Shown: positions 18,737 through 29,041 of the stretch, in pieces
Position numbering within the stretch: the stretch's first letter is position 1
Layout of the letters: every line of letters begins with the position of its first letter
Source of the DNA: Ferrovibrio xuzhouensis
GTDB lineage: Bacteria; Pseudomonadota; Alphaproteobacteria; Ferrovibrionales; Ferrovibrionaceae
Assembly (NCBI RefSeq): GCF_042648965.1
Contig: NZ_JBHRYJ010000001.1
Coordinates: 1,922,001-1,986,000, forward strand
Direction: 5' to 3'
Length of the DNA: 64,000 nucleotides
Made by a program: the position numbers and the translations under genes
The notes under the pieces: generated by a model
What the model was told of the DNA's origin: nothing
Database searches by the model: none
The model's input: the letters and a program-made list of their open reading frames with translations, nothing else

Positions 18737-19930
18737 ATGACCAAAATCCTGCCCCGTGACCTGCTGGCCCATCGCGATACCCTGGTGGCGATCCGCCGCG
18801 ACATCCACCAGCATCCGGAAACCGCCTTCGAGGAAAACCGCACCGCCGGCGTGGTGGCGGCGAAGCTGGCCGAATGGGGCATCCCGGTGCATCGCGGCCT
18901 GGCCAGGACCGGCGTGGTCGGCACCCTGAAAGGCAAGCGTCCGGGGCAGCGCGCCATCGGCCTGCGCGCCGACATGGATGCCCTGAACCTGCAGGAGAAG
19001 AACGACTTCGCCCATGCTTCGGTGCATGACGGCAAGATGCATGCCTGCGGCCATGACGGCCATACCGCGATGCTGCTCGGCGCGGCGCAGCAGCTGGCGC
19101 GCGATCCCGATTTCGCCGGCACCCTGCATTTCATCTTCCAGCCGGCCGAGGAGGGCGAGGCCGGCGCGCGGGTGATGATCGAAGAGGGCCTGTTCGAGAA
19201 ATTTCCCTGCGACGCAGTCTACGGCATGCACAACATGCCCGGCATCCGCACCGGCCAGTTCGCCATCCGCACCGGCCCGATGATGGCGGCTTCCGACACA
19301 TGGACAGCCGTTTTCCGCGGCACCGGCGGCCATGGCGCCATGCCGTTCAAGGGCACCGACCCGGTGATGCCGGCGGCCGCGTTTGTGACCGCCACCCAGA
19401 GCATCGTCGGCCGCAACATCTCGCCGCAGCATGCCGCCGTGGTCAGCGTCGGCCATATCGCCGCCGGCAGCCATGGTTCGCCGAACGTGATTCCGGCCCA
19501 GGTGACGATCCGCGGCACCGCGCGCAGCTACACGCCGGCCGACCGCGACATGCTGCAGCGGCGTCTTGGCGAACTGGTGCAGGGCATTGCCGCGGCGCAT
19601 GGCTGCACGGCCGAATTCGACTACCTGCGGCGCTATCCGCCGCTGGTCAATGCCGTCGAGCAGACGGCGACGGCGATCCGTGCCGCGCAGGCGACCGTGG
19701 GCGACGCGCTGGTCGACGGCGATGCCGAGGCGCTGACCGGCGCCGAGGATTTCGCCTTCATGCTGGAACGCAAGCCGGGCGCCTATATCCTGCTCGGCAA
19801 CGGCGGCGCGGAAGAGGGCGGCTGCAGCTACGTGCATACGCCGACCTACGACTTCAACGACGACATCCTGCTGACCGGCGCCGCCTACTGGGTCAACCTG
19901 GTCGGCCAGGAACTCGGCGGCGCCGAATAA
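18737..19930 (+). CDS. M20 family amidohydrolase (hippurate hydrolase-like)
   Basis: A 397-residue cytosolic metallopeptidase of the M20D group (hippurate / N-acyl amino acid hydrolases). Metal ligands: MHACGHDGHT gives Cys104 and His106, PAEEGEAGA gives Glu138/Glu139, and MHNMPG supplies the next His; the last His lies near the C terminus. The dimerisation domain sits around 180-295. It removes an acyl group from an N-acyl amino acid. I chose the ATG at 18737 (MTKILPRD) because the family begins a few residues before LVAIRRDIHQHPE. No clear ribosome-binding site is visible. Confidence 0.93.
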   Translation: MTKILPRDLLAHRDTLVAIRRDIHQHPETAFEENRTAGVVAAKLAEWGIPVHRGLARTGVVGTLKGKRPGQRAIGLRADMDALNLQEKNDFAHASVHDGKMHACGHDGHTAMLLGAAQQLARDPDFAGTLHFIFQPAEEGEAGARVMIEEGLFEKFPCDAVYGMHNMPGIRTGQFAIRTGPMMAASDTWTAVFRGTGGHGAMPFKGTDPVMPAAAFVTATQSIVGRNISPQHAAVVSVGHIAAGSHGSPNVIPAQVTIRGTARSYTPADRDMLQRRLGELVQGIAAAHGCTAEFDYLRRYPPLVNAVEQTATAIRAAQATVGDALVDGDAEALTGAEDFAFMLERKPGAYILLGNGGAEEGGCSYVHTPTYDFNDDILLTGAAYWVNLVGQELGGAE

Positions 19931-19948
19931 GCCTTCCCAAATCTCCGG

Positions 19949-20203
19949 TCAGTGCCCGAGGCGGGCGTAGCGGTCGCGCATGGCATCGGCCAGCGCGCGG
20001 TCGCAGCCGCTGCTGCCATCGCCGGCGCTATGCCCGGGGGTCTTCTCGCGGCCGCGTTTCGGCCGCTGCTGCAACGGGCGCAGCAGCAGGCCTTCCGGCC
20101 GGTCCTCGACGGTGAATTCGGTGCCGGCATGCCAGTGATGGCTGTCGAGCATGTCCTGCGGCAGGCTCAGTCTGCCGCCCTTGTGCAGTTTCAGGGTGTC
20201 CAT
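19949..20203 (-). CDS. AbrB/SpoVT-like DNA-binding protein (orphan antitoxin-like)
   Basis: An 84-residue protein with an N-terminal swapped-hairpin AbrB fold: LKLHKGGRLSLPQDMLDSHH, then WHAGTEFTVEDRPEGLLLRP (about 4-44). The C-terminal half is basic and polar. Such proteins are usually antitoxins of VapBC-type pairs or small regulators. No PIN-domain toxin adjoins it: downstream on its strand lies only the 3' end of the convergent amidohydrolase (18 bp), upstream is the sigma-54 regulator. It may be a lone regulator or a remnant. Confidence 0.8.
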   Translation of the reverse strand: MDTLKLHKGGRLSLPQDMLDSHHWHAGTEFTVEDRPEGLLLRPLQQRPKRGREKTPGHSAGDGSSGCDRALADAMRDRYARLGH

Positions 20204-20311
20204 GCGGGCCTCATTTCCGGATCGGAGGAGAGCGGTCGCAAGTCGGGGACGCCATTGGATGCCGAAGCCGGCTGGCAGACAAGAGGGTGCGAGTGCCAGC
20301 CGCCGGGGTGC

Positions 20312-22262
<1,951 letters not shown>

Positions 22263-22264
<2 letters not shown>

Positions 22265-22319
22265 TACGAAGAATAGTAATCATCATTACGAAACTTCGTA
22301 TACTACGATTTTTCGTAAT
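22263..22319. promoter_or_regulatory. Clustered TTACGAA inverted repeats, candidate activator sites
   Basis: ATTACGAA at 22263-22270 overlaps the activator's own start codon. ATTACGAAA at 22285-22293 is repeated in inverted form as TTTCGTAAT at 22311-22319, and TCGTA-tac-TACGA (22296-22308) sits between. The segment is AT-rich in a GC-rich region and lies 68-125 bp upstream of the -24 element, the usual place for enhancer sites of a sigma-54 activator. Confidence 0.7.
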
Positions 22320-22386
22320 CCCTTCGGCGCCCCTCAAAGCCGCATGCTTGGCGGTTTCCCGGCCCAGGTCGCGCGCTGGCATGCTC

Positions 22387-22402
22387 TGGCATGCTCCTTG
22401 CT
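22387..22402 (+). promoter_or_regulatory. Sigma-54 (-24/-12) promoter of cynABDS
   Basis: TGGCATGCTCCTTGCT matches the consensus TGGCAYR-N4-TTGCW, with exactly 10 nt between the invariant GG and GC. The predicted transcript start is about 35 nt before the cynA ATG at 22449. The divergent gene encodes a GAFTGA-bearing activator, which supports the call. Confidence 0.88.
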
Positions 22403-22448
22403 GCATTGCACACCGAGGCACCAAACCAAGACGGGGGATCCAGACGCC

Positions 22449-23843
22449 ATGTCCTTGTTCCAGAATCCGTTCGACCGCGACGCCACGCTCGATGCCTGTC
22501 CCTGCGGCCAGCATCGCAGCCTGCTCGAGCATGATGCCGAGGCTTCGGCGCAGTTGCGCCAGGCCGAACTGGTCACCGCCGCCGACGCGGAAAGGCGGCT
22601 GACCAATGCCGTCGACCAGGCGGTCGTGCGCGCCATCCTGCCCGACGATGCGACCCGGCGTCGGGTGCTGCATGCGATCGGCGCCGCCACTTTGCTCGGC
22701 GCGCTGGAGCAGATTTTCCCGCTGGCCACTGCGCGCGAGGTCTTTGCGCAAGGAAAAAGCGGCGCCATCGAGAAGAAGGACCTCAAGGTCGGCTTCATCC
22801 CGATCACCTGCGCCACGCCGATCATCATGGCGCATCCGATGGGCTTCTATTCCAAGCATGGCCTGAACGTCGACGTCATCAAGACCGCCGGCTGGGCGGT
22901 GGTACGCGACAAGGCGCTGAACAAGGAATACGACGCCGCCCACATGCTGTCGCCGATGCCGCTGGCGATCACCACCGGCACCGGGTCGAACCCGATCCCC
23001 TACACCATGCCGGCGGTGGAGAACATCAACGGCCAGGCGATCACCTTGGCGATGAAGCACAAGGACAAGCGCGACCCGAAGGACTGGAAGGGCTTCAAGT
23101 TCGGTGTGCCCTTCGACTATTCGATGCACAACTACCTGCTGCGCTATTACCTCGCGGAGCATGGCATCGATCCCGATACCGACGTGCAGATCCGCTCGGT
23201 GCCGCCGCCGGAAATGGTCGCCAACCTGCGCGCCGACAATCTCGACGGCTTCCTGGCGCCCGATCCGGTGAACCAGCGCGCGGTCTATGACGGCGTTGGC
23301 TTCATCCACATCCTGTCCAAGGAAATCTGGGACGGTCATCCCTGCTGCGCCTTCGCCGCCAGCCAGGAATTCGTCACCACCATGCCGAATACCTACCAGG
23401 CGCTGCTCAAGGCGATCATCGAGGCGACCGCCTATGCCACCAAGCAGGAGAACCGCAAGCAGATCGCCGAGGCGATCGCGCCGGCCAACTACCTGAACCA
23501 GCCGGTCACCGTGGTCGAGCAGGTGCTGACCGGCACCTTCGCCGACGGGCTGGGCAAGGTGCAGAAGGTGCCCGACCGCATCGACTTCGCGCCCTTCCCC
23601 TGGCACAGCTTCGCCGTCTGGATCCTCACCCAGATGAAGCGCTGGGGCCAGCTCAAGGGCGATGTCAACTACAGGCAGGTGGCCGAGCAGGTCTTTCTCG
23701 CCACCGACGCCGCCAAGCTGATGAAGGAAGTCGGCCTCACTCCGCCGTCGACCACCTATGCCTCGGTCAAGGTGATGGGCAAGACCTTCGATCCGGCCAA
23801 GCCCGACGAGTATGTCAACTCGTTCAAGATCAGGCGGGTCTGA
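22449..23843 (+). CDS. cynA: NrtA/CmpA-type ABC substrate-binding protein, probable cyanate receptor
   Basis: A 464-residue periplasmic solute-binding protein of the nitrate/bicarbonate/cyanate family: VGFIPITCATPIIMAHPMGF (about 114-133), FGVPFDYSMHNYLLRYYLAE, NLDGFLAPDPVNQRAVYDG. Before the mature part lies an unusual leader of about 100 residues: a cytosolic-looking head with CPCGQH (Cys17, Cys19, His22), then RRRVLHAIGAATLLGAL (70-86), a twin-arginine-like signal. The neighbouring cyanase makes cyanate the likely ligand over nitrate. First gene of a four-gene operon behind a sigma-54 promoter. The ATG at 22449 follows GGGGGATCC. Confidence 0.87.
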   Translation: MSLFQNPFDRDATLDACPCGQHRSLLEHDAEASAQLRQAELVTAADAERRLTNAVDQAVVRAILPDDATRRRVLHAIGAATLLGALEQIFPLATAREVFAQGKSGAIEKKDLKVGFIPITCATPIIMAHPMGFYSKHGLNVDVIKTAGWAVVRDKALNKEYDAAHMLSPMPLAITTGTGSNPIPYTMPAVENINGQAITLAMKHKDKRDPKDWKGFKFGVPFDYSMHNYLLRYYLAEHGIDPDTDVQIRSVPPPEMVANLRADNLDGFLAPDPVNQRAVYDGVGFIHILSKEIWDGHPCCAFAASQEFVTTMPNTYQALLKAIIEATAYATKQENRKQIAEAIAPANYLNQPVTVVEQVLTGTFADGLGKVQKVPDRIDFAPFPWHSFAVWILTQMKRWGQLKGDVNYRQVAEQVFLATDAAKLMKEVGLTPPSTTYASVKVMGKTFDPAKPDEYVNSFKIRRV

Positions 23844-23865
23844 CGCGGGACAGGGAGAACAGCCG

Positions 23866-24705
23866 ATGGCCCTGTCGTTCCGCCTGCGTGCCGCCATCCT
23901 GTCGGTCGCCATGCTGCTGGCGTTTCTCCTCGCCTGGCAGCTGGCGACCCTGGACGGCAGCGCCGCCAGCAACGTGGACCCGGAATATGCCAAGCTGATG
24001 GGGCAGACCGCGGTGGGCGGCAAATCCGCCATGCCCGGTCCGCTCGATGTCGGCCGCAAGCTCTGGGCCCATCTGATCGACCCCTTCTACTACAAGGGGC
24101 CGAACGACCAGGGCATCGGCACCCAGCTGGCCTATTCGATCCTGCGGGTCGCCATCGGCTTCGGCGCCGCCGTCGTCGTGGCGGTGCCGCTCGGCTTCCT
24201 GATCGGCCTGTCGCCGCTGTTCCGGCGCGCGCTCGATCCGTTTATCCAGATCATGCGGCCGGTCTCGCCGCTGGCCTGGATGCCGCTGGCGCTCTACACC
24301 ATCAAGGACAGCAACATCTCGGCGGTTTTCGTCATCTTCATCTGCTCGATCTGGCCGATGCTGGTGAATACCGCCTTTGCCGTGGCCGGCGTGCGCAAGG
24401 AGTGGCTGAATGTGGCCCGCACGCTCGAGGTCGGCACCTTTCGCAAGATCTTTCGCGTCATCCTGCCGGCGGCGGCGCCGACCATCCTCACCGGCATGCG
24501 CATCTCGGTGTCGATCGCCTGGCTGGTGATCGTCGCCGCCGAGATGCTCGTCGGCGGCACCGGCATCGGCTACTTCGTGTGGAACGAGTGGAACAACCTG
24601 TCGATCGCCAACGTGATCAACGCCATCCTGTTCATCGGCGTGATCGGCATGCTGCTCGACCAACTGCTCGGTTTCTTCACCCGCCTGGTCACTTATCCGG
24701 AATGA
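23866..24705 (+). CDS. cynB: ABC transporter permease, NrtB/CynB type
   Basis: A 279-residue inner-membrane permease with about six hydrophobic segments. The BPD_transp_1 coupling region is near KEWLNVARTLEVGTFRKIFR (about 180-199), and the C-terminal LVGGTGIGYFVWNEWNN is characteristic of the nitrate/taurine/cyanate group. It begins 22 nt after cynA and is followed 13 nt later by the ATPase. CAGGGAGAA precedes the ATG at 23866. Cyanate specificity rests on the downstream cyanase gene. Confidence 0.9.
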   Translation: MALSFRLRAAILSVAMLLAFLLAWQLATLDGSAASNVDPEYAKLMGQTAVGGKSAMPGPLDVGRKLWAHLIDPFYYKGPNDQGIGTQLAYSILRVAIGFGAAVVVAVPLGFLIGLSPLFRRALDPFIQIMRPVSPLAWMPLALYTIKDSNISAVFVIFICSIWPMLVNTAFAVAGVRKEWLNVARTLEVGTFRKIFRVILPAAAPTILTGMRISVSIAWLVIVAAEMLVGGTGIGYFVWNEWNNLSIANVINAILFIGVIGMLLDQLLGFFTRLVTYPE

Positions 24706-24718
24706 GGCGGATGTCGCG

Positions 24719-25576
24719 ATGAGTCATTTCGTTTCCATCGAGGGCCTGGCCCGCCGCTTTCCCGGCACCGACGCGCCGGTGTTCGAGGATTTCTGGCTCG
24801 GCGTCGACAAGGGCCAGTTTGTCTGCGTGATCGGCCATTCCGGCTGCGGCAAGACCACCGTGCTCAACATACTCGCCGGCCTCGACCGGCCGAGCGACGG
24901 CGCCATCATCTTCGATGGCAAGGCAGTCGAGGGCCCCAGCCTCGACCGTGCCGTGGTCTTTCAGGGCCATGCCCTGATGCCATGGATGACCGTGCAGGAC
25001 AACGTGCTGTTCGCCGTGCAGTCGCGCTGGCCGGCCTGGCCGAAGGCGCAGGCCGTGGCCCATGCGCGCAAATACATCACCATGGTCGGGCTGGTCGGCG
25101 CGGAAGCGAAAAAGCCCTCGCAGCTGTCCGGCGGCATGAAGCAGCGCGTCGGCATCGCCCGCGCGCTCAGCATCGAGCCGAAGATGCTGCTGATGGATGA
25201 GCCCTTCTCGGCGCTGGACGCATTGACCAGAGGAACTTTACAAGACGAGGTGCTGCGCCTGCGCGCGGCGACCAACCAGACGGTGTTCATGATCACCCAT
25301 GACGTCGACGAAGCCATGCTGCTGGCCGACCGCATCGTGCTGATGACCAACGGCCCGCAGGCGAAGATCGCCGAGGTGCTGGTCAACACCCTGCCGGCCG
25401 ACCGTCAGCGCGAGACCCTGCACGAACAGCCCGACTATTACCCGATCCGCAACCACCTGCTCGATTTCCTGGTCCGCCGTTCCAGGGCCTTCACAGCCCC
25501 GGCCGGCTGGGAGGCGCGCCGGCCGCCGCAGGTACGTGCCGGCCAGAAGCCGGCCGCCGCGAGCCGGGCCTGCTGA
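24719..25576 (+). CDS. cynD: ABC transporter ATP-binding protein, NrtD/CynD type
   Basis: A 285-residue ATPase with Walker A GHSGCGKT (39-46), Q-loop VVFQGHALMPWM (about 79-90), signature LSGGMKQRVGIARAL (136-150), Walker B MLLMDEPFSALD (156-167) and switch His in MITHDVDEA. The C-terminal tail of about 40 residues is basic. It energises the cynAB importer. Short spacing within the operon supports co-transcription. Confidence 0.93.
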   Translation: MSHFVSIEGLARRFPGTDAPVFEDFWLGVDKGQFVCVIGHSGCGKTTVLNILAGLDRPSDGAIIFDGKAVEGPSLDRAVVFQGHALMPWMTVQDNVLFAVQSRWPAWPKAQAVAHARKYITMVGLVGAEAKKPSQLSGGMKQRVGIARALSIEPKMLLMDEPFSALDALTRGTLQDEVLRLRAATNQTVFMITHDVDEAMLLADRIVLMTNGPQAKIAEVLVNTLPADRQRETLHEQPDYYPIRNHLLDFLVRRSRAFTAPAGWEARRPPQVRAGQKPAAASRAC

Positions 25577-25631
25577 AACCGTTCATCCAACACCATCACC
25601 ACAGCGCAGGGAAATCCCACAGGAGGTCGTC

Positions 25632-26081
25632 GTGAAGCGCAGCGAAGTCACCGAGAAGATCCTCGATATCAAACGCATGAAGGGTTGGGACTGGGCGGGC
25701 ATCGCCAAGAAGATCGACGCCAGGCAGTCGCCCTTCTACACCACGGCCGGCCTGCTCGGGCAAATGAAGCTGGAGCCCGGCCAGGCCGCCAAGGCCGCCA
25801 AGCTGTTCGGCCTGACCAAGATGGAAGAGAAGCTGCTGGCCGAGGTGCCCTACCGCGGATCGCTGCCGCCGGGCCCGCCGACCGATCCGCTGATCTACCG
25901 CTTCTATGAGCTGATCCAGGTCTACGGCACCACCTTCAAGGAGTTGATCCAGGAAGACTTCGGCGATGGTATCATGTCGGCGATCGATTTCGACATGAAG
26001 ATGGAGCGCCAGCCCGATCCGAAGGGCGACCGCGTCAAGATCACCATGTCCGGCAAATTCCTGCCCTACAAGCGCTACTAG
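25632..26081 (+). CDS. cynS: Cyanase (cyanate hydratase)
   Basis: Converts cyanate and bicarbonate to ammonia and two CO2 via carbamate, allowing cyanate detoxification and use as nitrogen source. 149 residues against 156 in E. coli. The catalytic triad is in register with a six-residue offset: Arg90 and Glu93 (IYRFYELIQVYG) and Ser116 (DGIMSAIDF), matching Arg96, Glu99 and Ser122. The N-terminal helical domain and C-terminal FLPYKRY are present. Start is GTG at 25632 with AGGAGG five nt upstream. Last gene of the operon. An 11-nt direct repeat covers its stop codon. Confidence 0.97.
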   Translation: MKRSEVTEKILDIKRMKGWDWAGIAKKIDARQSPFYTTAGLLGQMKLEPGQAAKAAKLFGLTKMEEKLLAEVPYRGSLPPGPPTDPLIYRFYELIQVYGTTFKELIQEDFGDGIMSAIDFDMKMERQPDPKGDRVKITMSGKFLPYKRY

Positions 26082-26224
26082 GCAAACGCTACTAGGCGCT
26101 ACCCGGCTCCGCCTGACAGCGGCCATCCGGTCCCGTCACCCCGCTGCTGCCGGCAGTGGGGTGGTGCGGCGCGACTGGATGCCACATTGCCGCCGTATTG
26201 CGCTTCCACGGTGTGGCACTGACA

Positions 26225-27274
26225 ATGCCCACCATGCTGCACCTGTTCCGCTTCGGCCTGATCGCCTTGGCTGCCGCCATCATGCCGGCGGTTTGCATGG
26301 CCGCGACCGCGGCCACGCCGCCGGTCGTGCCGCCGGTCGCGCCATTTGCGACACCGCCGGCCGATGCCATGGCGCCGCGCGCTGCCTGGGCGAAATGCGG
26401 CAACTGCCGGGAACGGGTCGAATGGGACCGGCATATCGCCGGCTACCAGCTGGTGATGCTGAGCGCGGTGACGGACGGCAGCCAGGACCGCGTGGCAGCC
26501 CGCGATGGCCATGGCGTCCCGGCCGCCGACCGCACCGCCATCCTGCGCCAGCGGTTCGAGCTGCGCCGTGGCGGCCAGATCATGCTGGATATCGAGGATC
26601 GCTGGCTCGATCCGGCCCATGACGTCGACCTGCGCCTGCCGCCGCCGGGCACCGATGTGGCCGGCACCGGCCAGCCCCAGGTGGTGCTGCTCGGCTGGTC
26701 GGGCGAGGGCAGCTGCTGTTTCACCCTGCATATCATCGAACTCGGCCCCGAACCGCGCATCCTTGCCCAGGTGGCGGCACGCGACGGCGTGCCGCGCCTG
26801 GTGCAGCATGACGCCGATCCGGATTTCGAGATCGTCGTCGAGGATGCCACCTATGCCGGCTGGTCCATGGTATCGCCGCCGGCACTGCCGCGCGTGGTGC
26901 TGAAATACGACCCGCAGGCCGGGCATTACCGGTTCGCCGCGGCCGAGATGCGCCGGCCGCCGCCGCCGATCTCGCGCCTTGAGGCCGAGGCGAAGCTGCT
27001 GCAGGAAGGTGCCGCAAAGGCGCCGGATGACGGGCGGGTGCCGCCGCATCTGCTGCGCACCATGCTGCGGCTGATCTATGCCGGCAACTACCCCCTGGCG
27101 CGGCGTTTCCTCGATGATGCCTGGAACGACCGTTACGGCGTCAAGCGCGAGGCATTCCTGAAAGACCTGATGGAATGCCGGCTGCCGCGCAGCCCCTACT
27201 GGGTCGACATCGCCACCATGAACGGCCTGACCCCGGTGGCGCCGCGCGCCGACTGCGCCGGCGCGGCCGACTGA
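26225..27274 (+). CDS. Secreted protein of unknown function
   Basis: A 349-residue protein with a signal peptide (MLHLFRFGLIALAAAIMPAV core, cleavage near CMAATA, about residue 28) and a Pro/Ala-rich linker. The mature part begins with a CxxC pair in WAKCGNCRERVEW, has a second Cys pair in GEGSCCFTLHIIELG, and a helical C-terminal segment (VPPHLLRTMLRLIYAGNYPL) with a late Cys (LMECRLPRSPYW). This looks like a periplasmic, disulfide-bonded protein. No family recognised. ATG at 26225 chosen; 26234 is an equal alternative. Confidence 0.75.
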   Translation: MPTMLHLFRFGLIALAAAIMPAVCMAATAATPPVVPPVAPFATPPADAMAPRAAWAKCGNCRERVEWDRHIAGYQLVMLSAVTDGSQDRVAARDGHGVPAADRTAILRQRFELRRGGQIMLDIEDRWLDPAHDVDLRLPPPGTDVAGTGQPQVVLLGWSGEGSCCFTLHIIELGPEPRILAQVAARDGVPRLVQHDADPDFEIVVEDATYAGWSMVSPPALPRVVLKYDPQAGHYRFAAAEMRRPPPPISRLEAEAKLLQEGAAKAPDDGRVPPHLLRTMLRLIYAGNYPLARRFLDDAWNDRYGVKREAFLKDLMECRLPRSPYWVDIATMNGLTPVAPRADCAGAAD

Positions 27275-27296
27275 CGCCGGCCGTCGCGCCGGCGAC

Positions 27297-27806
27297 TCAG
27301 TGCACGATGCCGCTCAGCACATCGAGCACCTTGCCCGACGAACGCTGCACCAGCAGGACATCCCTGCCGGCGATATACCGGCTGGTATCCGGCCGCACCC
27401 GCGGCAATTCACGGATCAGCGGTTTGGGCAGCGGCGTCATCTCCGCCAGGATCGCGGGCGGCAGGATGTCGCCGGTCGCCGGCGCCTGGGTCAGTCCGGC
27501 CGGCAGATCGCGCGGGTAGATCTTGTAGCGCGACGCGCGGCGCTGCCGGTCGCGGATACTCTGAAAATATTGCGGGATCAACCAGCGTTCGCTCCTGTCG
27601 AACTGGAGGGCCGCATTGATCTGCGGGCCGGCCAGCGCCGGTGCCGCCGTCGTATTGCCTGACGACAGCGGCGGGCTGGGCGGGACCGGGGCCTGCATCA
27701 TGGTGCCCTGTGCCCATGTCGCTGGTGCGAGGCCGGCAGCCAGCAGCAGTGCCAGGAGCCCGCACCGGATTGCGGGCAGGCGGAAGGCGGAGCGGGCGTT
27801 ACGCAT
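27297..27806 (-). CDS. Small secreted protein of unknown function
   Basis: A 169-residue protein with a signal peptide (CGLLALLLAAGLAPATWAQG, cleaved near residue 31). The mature protein is Pro-rich and basic and ends in a compact block, SRYIAGRDVLLVQRSSGKVL followed by DVLSGIVH. That block resembles the C-terminal strands of small periplasmic RcnB/DUF1236-like proteins, but the match is weak. It starts 14 nt after the rlmN stop on the same strand, so it may be read from the rlmN transcript. ATG at 27806 chosen for its clean signal sequence. Confidence 0.7.
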   Translation of the reverse strand: MRNARSAFRLPAIRCGLLALLLAAGLAPATWAQGTMMQAPVPPSPPLSSGNTTAAPALAGPQINAALQFDRSERWLIPQYFQSIRDRQRRASRYKIYPRDLPAGLTQAPATGDILPPAILAEMTPLPKPLIRELPRVRPDTSRYIAGRDVLLVQRSSGKVLDVLSGIVH

Positions 27807-27820
27807 GGCGGAAAGGGCCG

Positions 27821-29041
27821 TCAGACCGGCAGGGCCGCGGCGGCGGCTTCCTTCGCCGCCTGTTCGCGCAGGATGTCGGCCTTGCTGCGTTTGACGCTGG
27901 CCGATTTCAGCTGGCCGCAGGCGGCCATGATGTCGCGGCCGCGCGGCGTGCGCACCGGCGAGGAATAGCCGGCATTGAACACGATGTCGCTGAACTTGCG
28001 GATCGTCTCGTCGGTCGAACACTCATAGGGTGCGTCCGGCCAGGGATTGAACGGGATCAGGTTCACCTTGGCGGGGATGCCCTGCAGCAGCCGCACCAGT
28101 TCCTTCGCATCGGCCGGCGTGTCGTTGACGCCCTTCAGCATGACGTATTCGAAGGTGATGCGGCGCGCGTTGCTGAGCCCCGGATATTCGGCGCAGGCAC
28201 GCAGCAGCTCGGCAATCGGGTATTTGCGGTTCAGCGGCACGATCTGGTCGCGAATGTCGTCGCGCACCGCATGCAGGCTGATCGCCAGGTTGACGCCGAG
28301 TTCCTCGCCGCAGCGGCGGATCATCGGCACCACGCCGGCGGTCGACAGCGTGATGCGCCGCTTCGAGATCGCGATGCCCTCGTTGTCCATCACGATCTTC
28401 AGCGCCTTGGCGACGGTATCGAAATTGTACAGAGGCTCGCCCATGCCCATCATGACGATGTTGGACAACATGCGGCCGTCCTTCGGCGAGGGCCATTCCT
28501 CGAGATGGTCGCGGGCCAGCATCACCTGGCCGACGATCTCGCCGGCATTCAGGTTGCGCACCAGCTTCATGGTGCCGGTATGGCAGAACTTGCAGGTCAG
28601 CGTGCAGCCGACCTGGCTGGAGACGCACAGCGCGCCGCGGTCATCTTCGGGGATATGCACGCATTCGGCTTCTTCGCCATCGGCGAATTTCAGCAGCCAT
28701 TTGCGGGTGCCGTCGCTGCTTTTCAGGTCGCGGCTGGCCAGCGGGCGGCCGACGCTGAAATGGTCGGCCAGCCGTTCGCGCATATCCTTGGCCAGGGTCG
28801 TCATCACCGCGAAATCGGTGGCGCCGCGGTAATAGATCCAGTGCCAGAGCTGGCTGGCGCGCATTTTCGCGCCTTTTTCCGGCTCGCCGGCGGCGGTCAG
28901 CGCGGCGGCGATTTCGGCCCGCGTCAGGCCGAGCAGGTCAACGCGGCCATCGGCGGCCGTCGGCGCGACACGGTCGCGCGTCATCACGTCGGGCACAATC
29001 GGCGCGGCAGAGGACGGGCTATGGGCGAGCTGTGCGCTCAA
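27821..29041 (-). CDS. rlmN: Dual-specificity rRNA/tRNA methyltransferase RlmN
   Basis: A radical-SAM enzyme that methylates C2 of A2503 in 23S rRNA and A37 in certain tRNAs. The iron-sulfur motif is Cys146-TLT-Cys150-KF-Cys153, followed by HTGTMKLVRNL. GMGEPLYNF (SAM contact) and SPVRTPRGRDIMAACGQL with the mechanistic Cys near 376 are present. With the TTG at 29041 (overlapping the stop of the upstream gene) the protein has 406 residues, somewhat longer than E. coli (384); the internal ATG at 28984 would give 387 and is a credible alternative. Probably translationally coupled to the IalB-like gene. Confidence 0.95.
   Translation of the reverse strand: MSAQLAHSPSSAAPIVPDVMTRDRVAPTAADGRVDLLGLTRAEIAAALTAAGEPEKGAKMRASQLWHWIYYRGATDFAVMTTLAKDMRERLADHFSVGRPLASRDLKSSDGTRKWLLKFADGEEAECVHIPEDDRGALCVSSQVGCTLTCKFCHTGTMKLVRNLNAGEIVGQVMLARDHLEEWPSPKDGRMLSNIVMMGMGEPLYNFDTVAKALKIVMDNEGIAISKRRITLSTAGVVPMIRRCGEELGVNLAISLHAVRDDIRDQIVPLNRKYPIAELLRACAEYPGLSNARRITFEYVMLKGVNDTPADAKELVRLLQGIPAKVNLIPFNPWPDAPYECSTDETIRKFSDIVFNAGYSSPVRTPRGRDIMAACGQLKSASVKRSKADILREQAAKEAAAAALPV

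Noticed and set aside
26137..26165. Hairpin after cynS as an intrinsic terminator
   Set aside because: The ACCCCGCTGC/GCAGTGGGGT pairing is strong but no T run follows, so it is not reported as a terminator.
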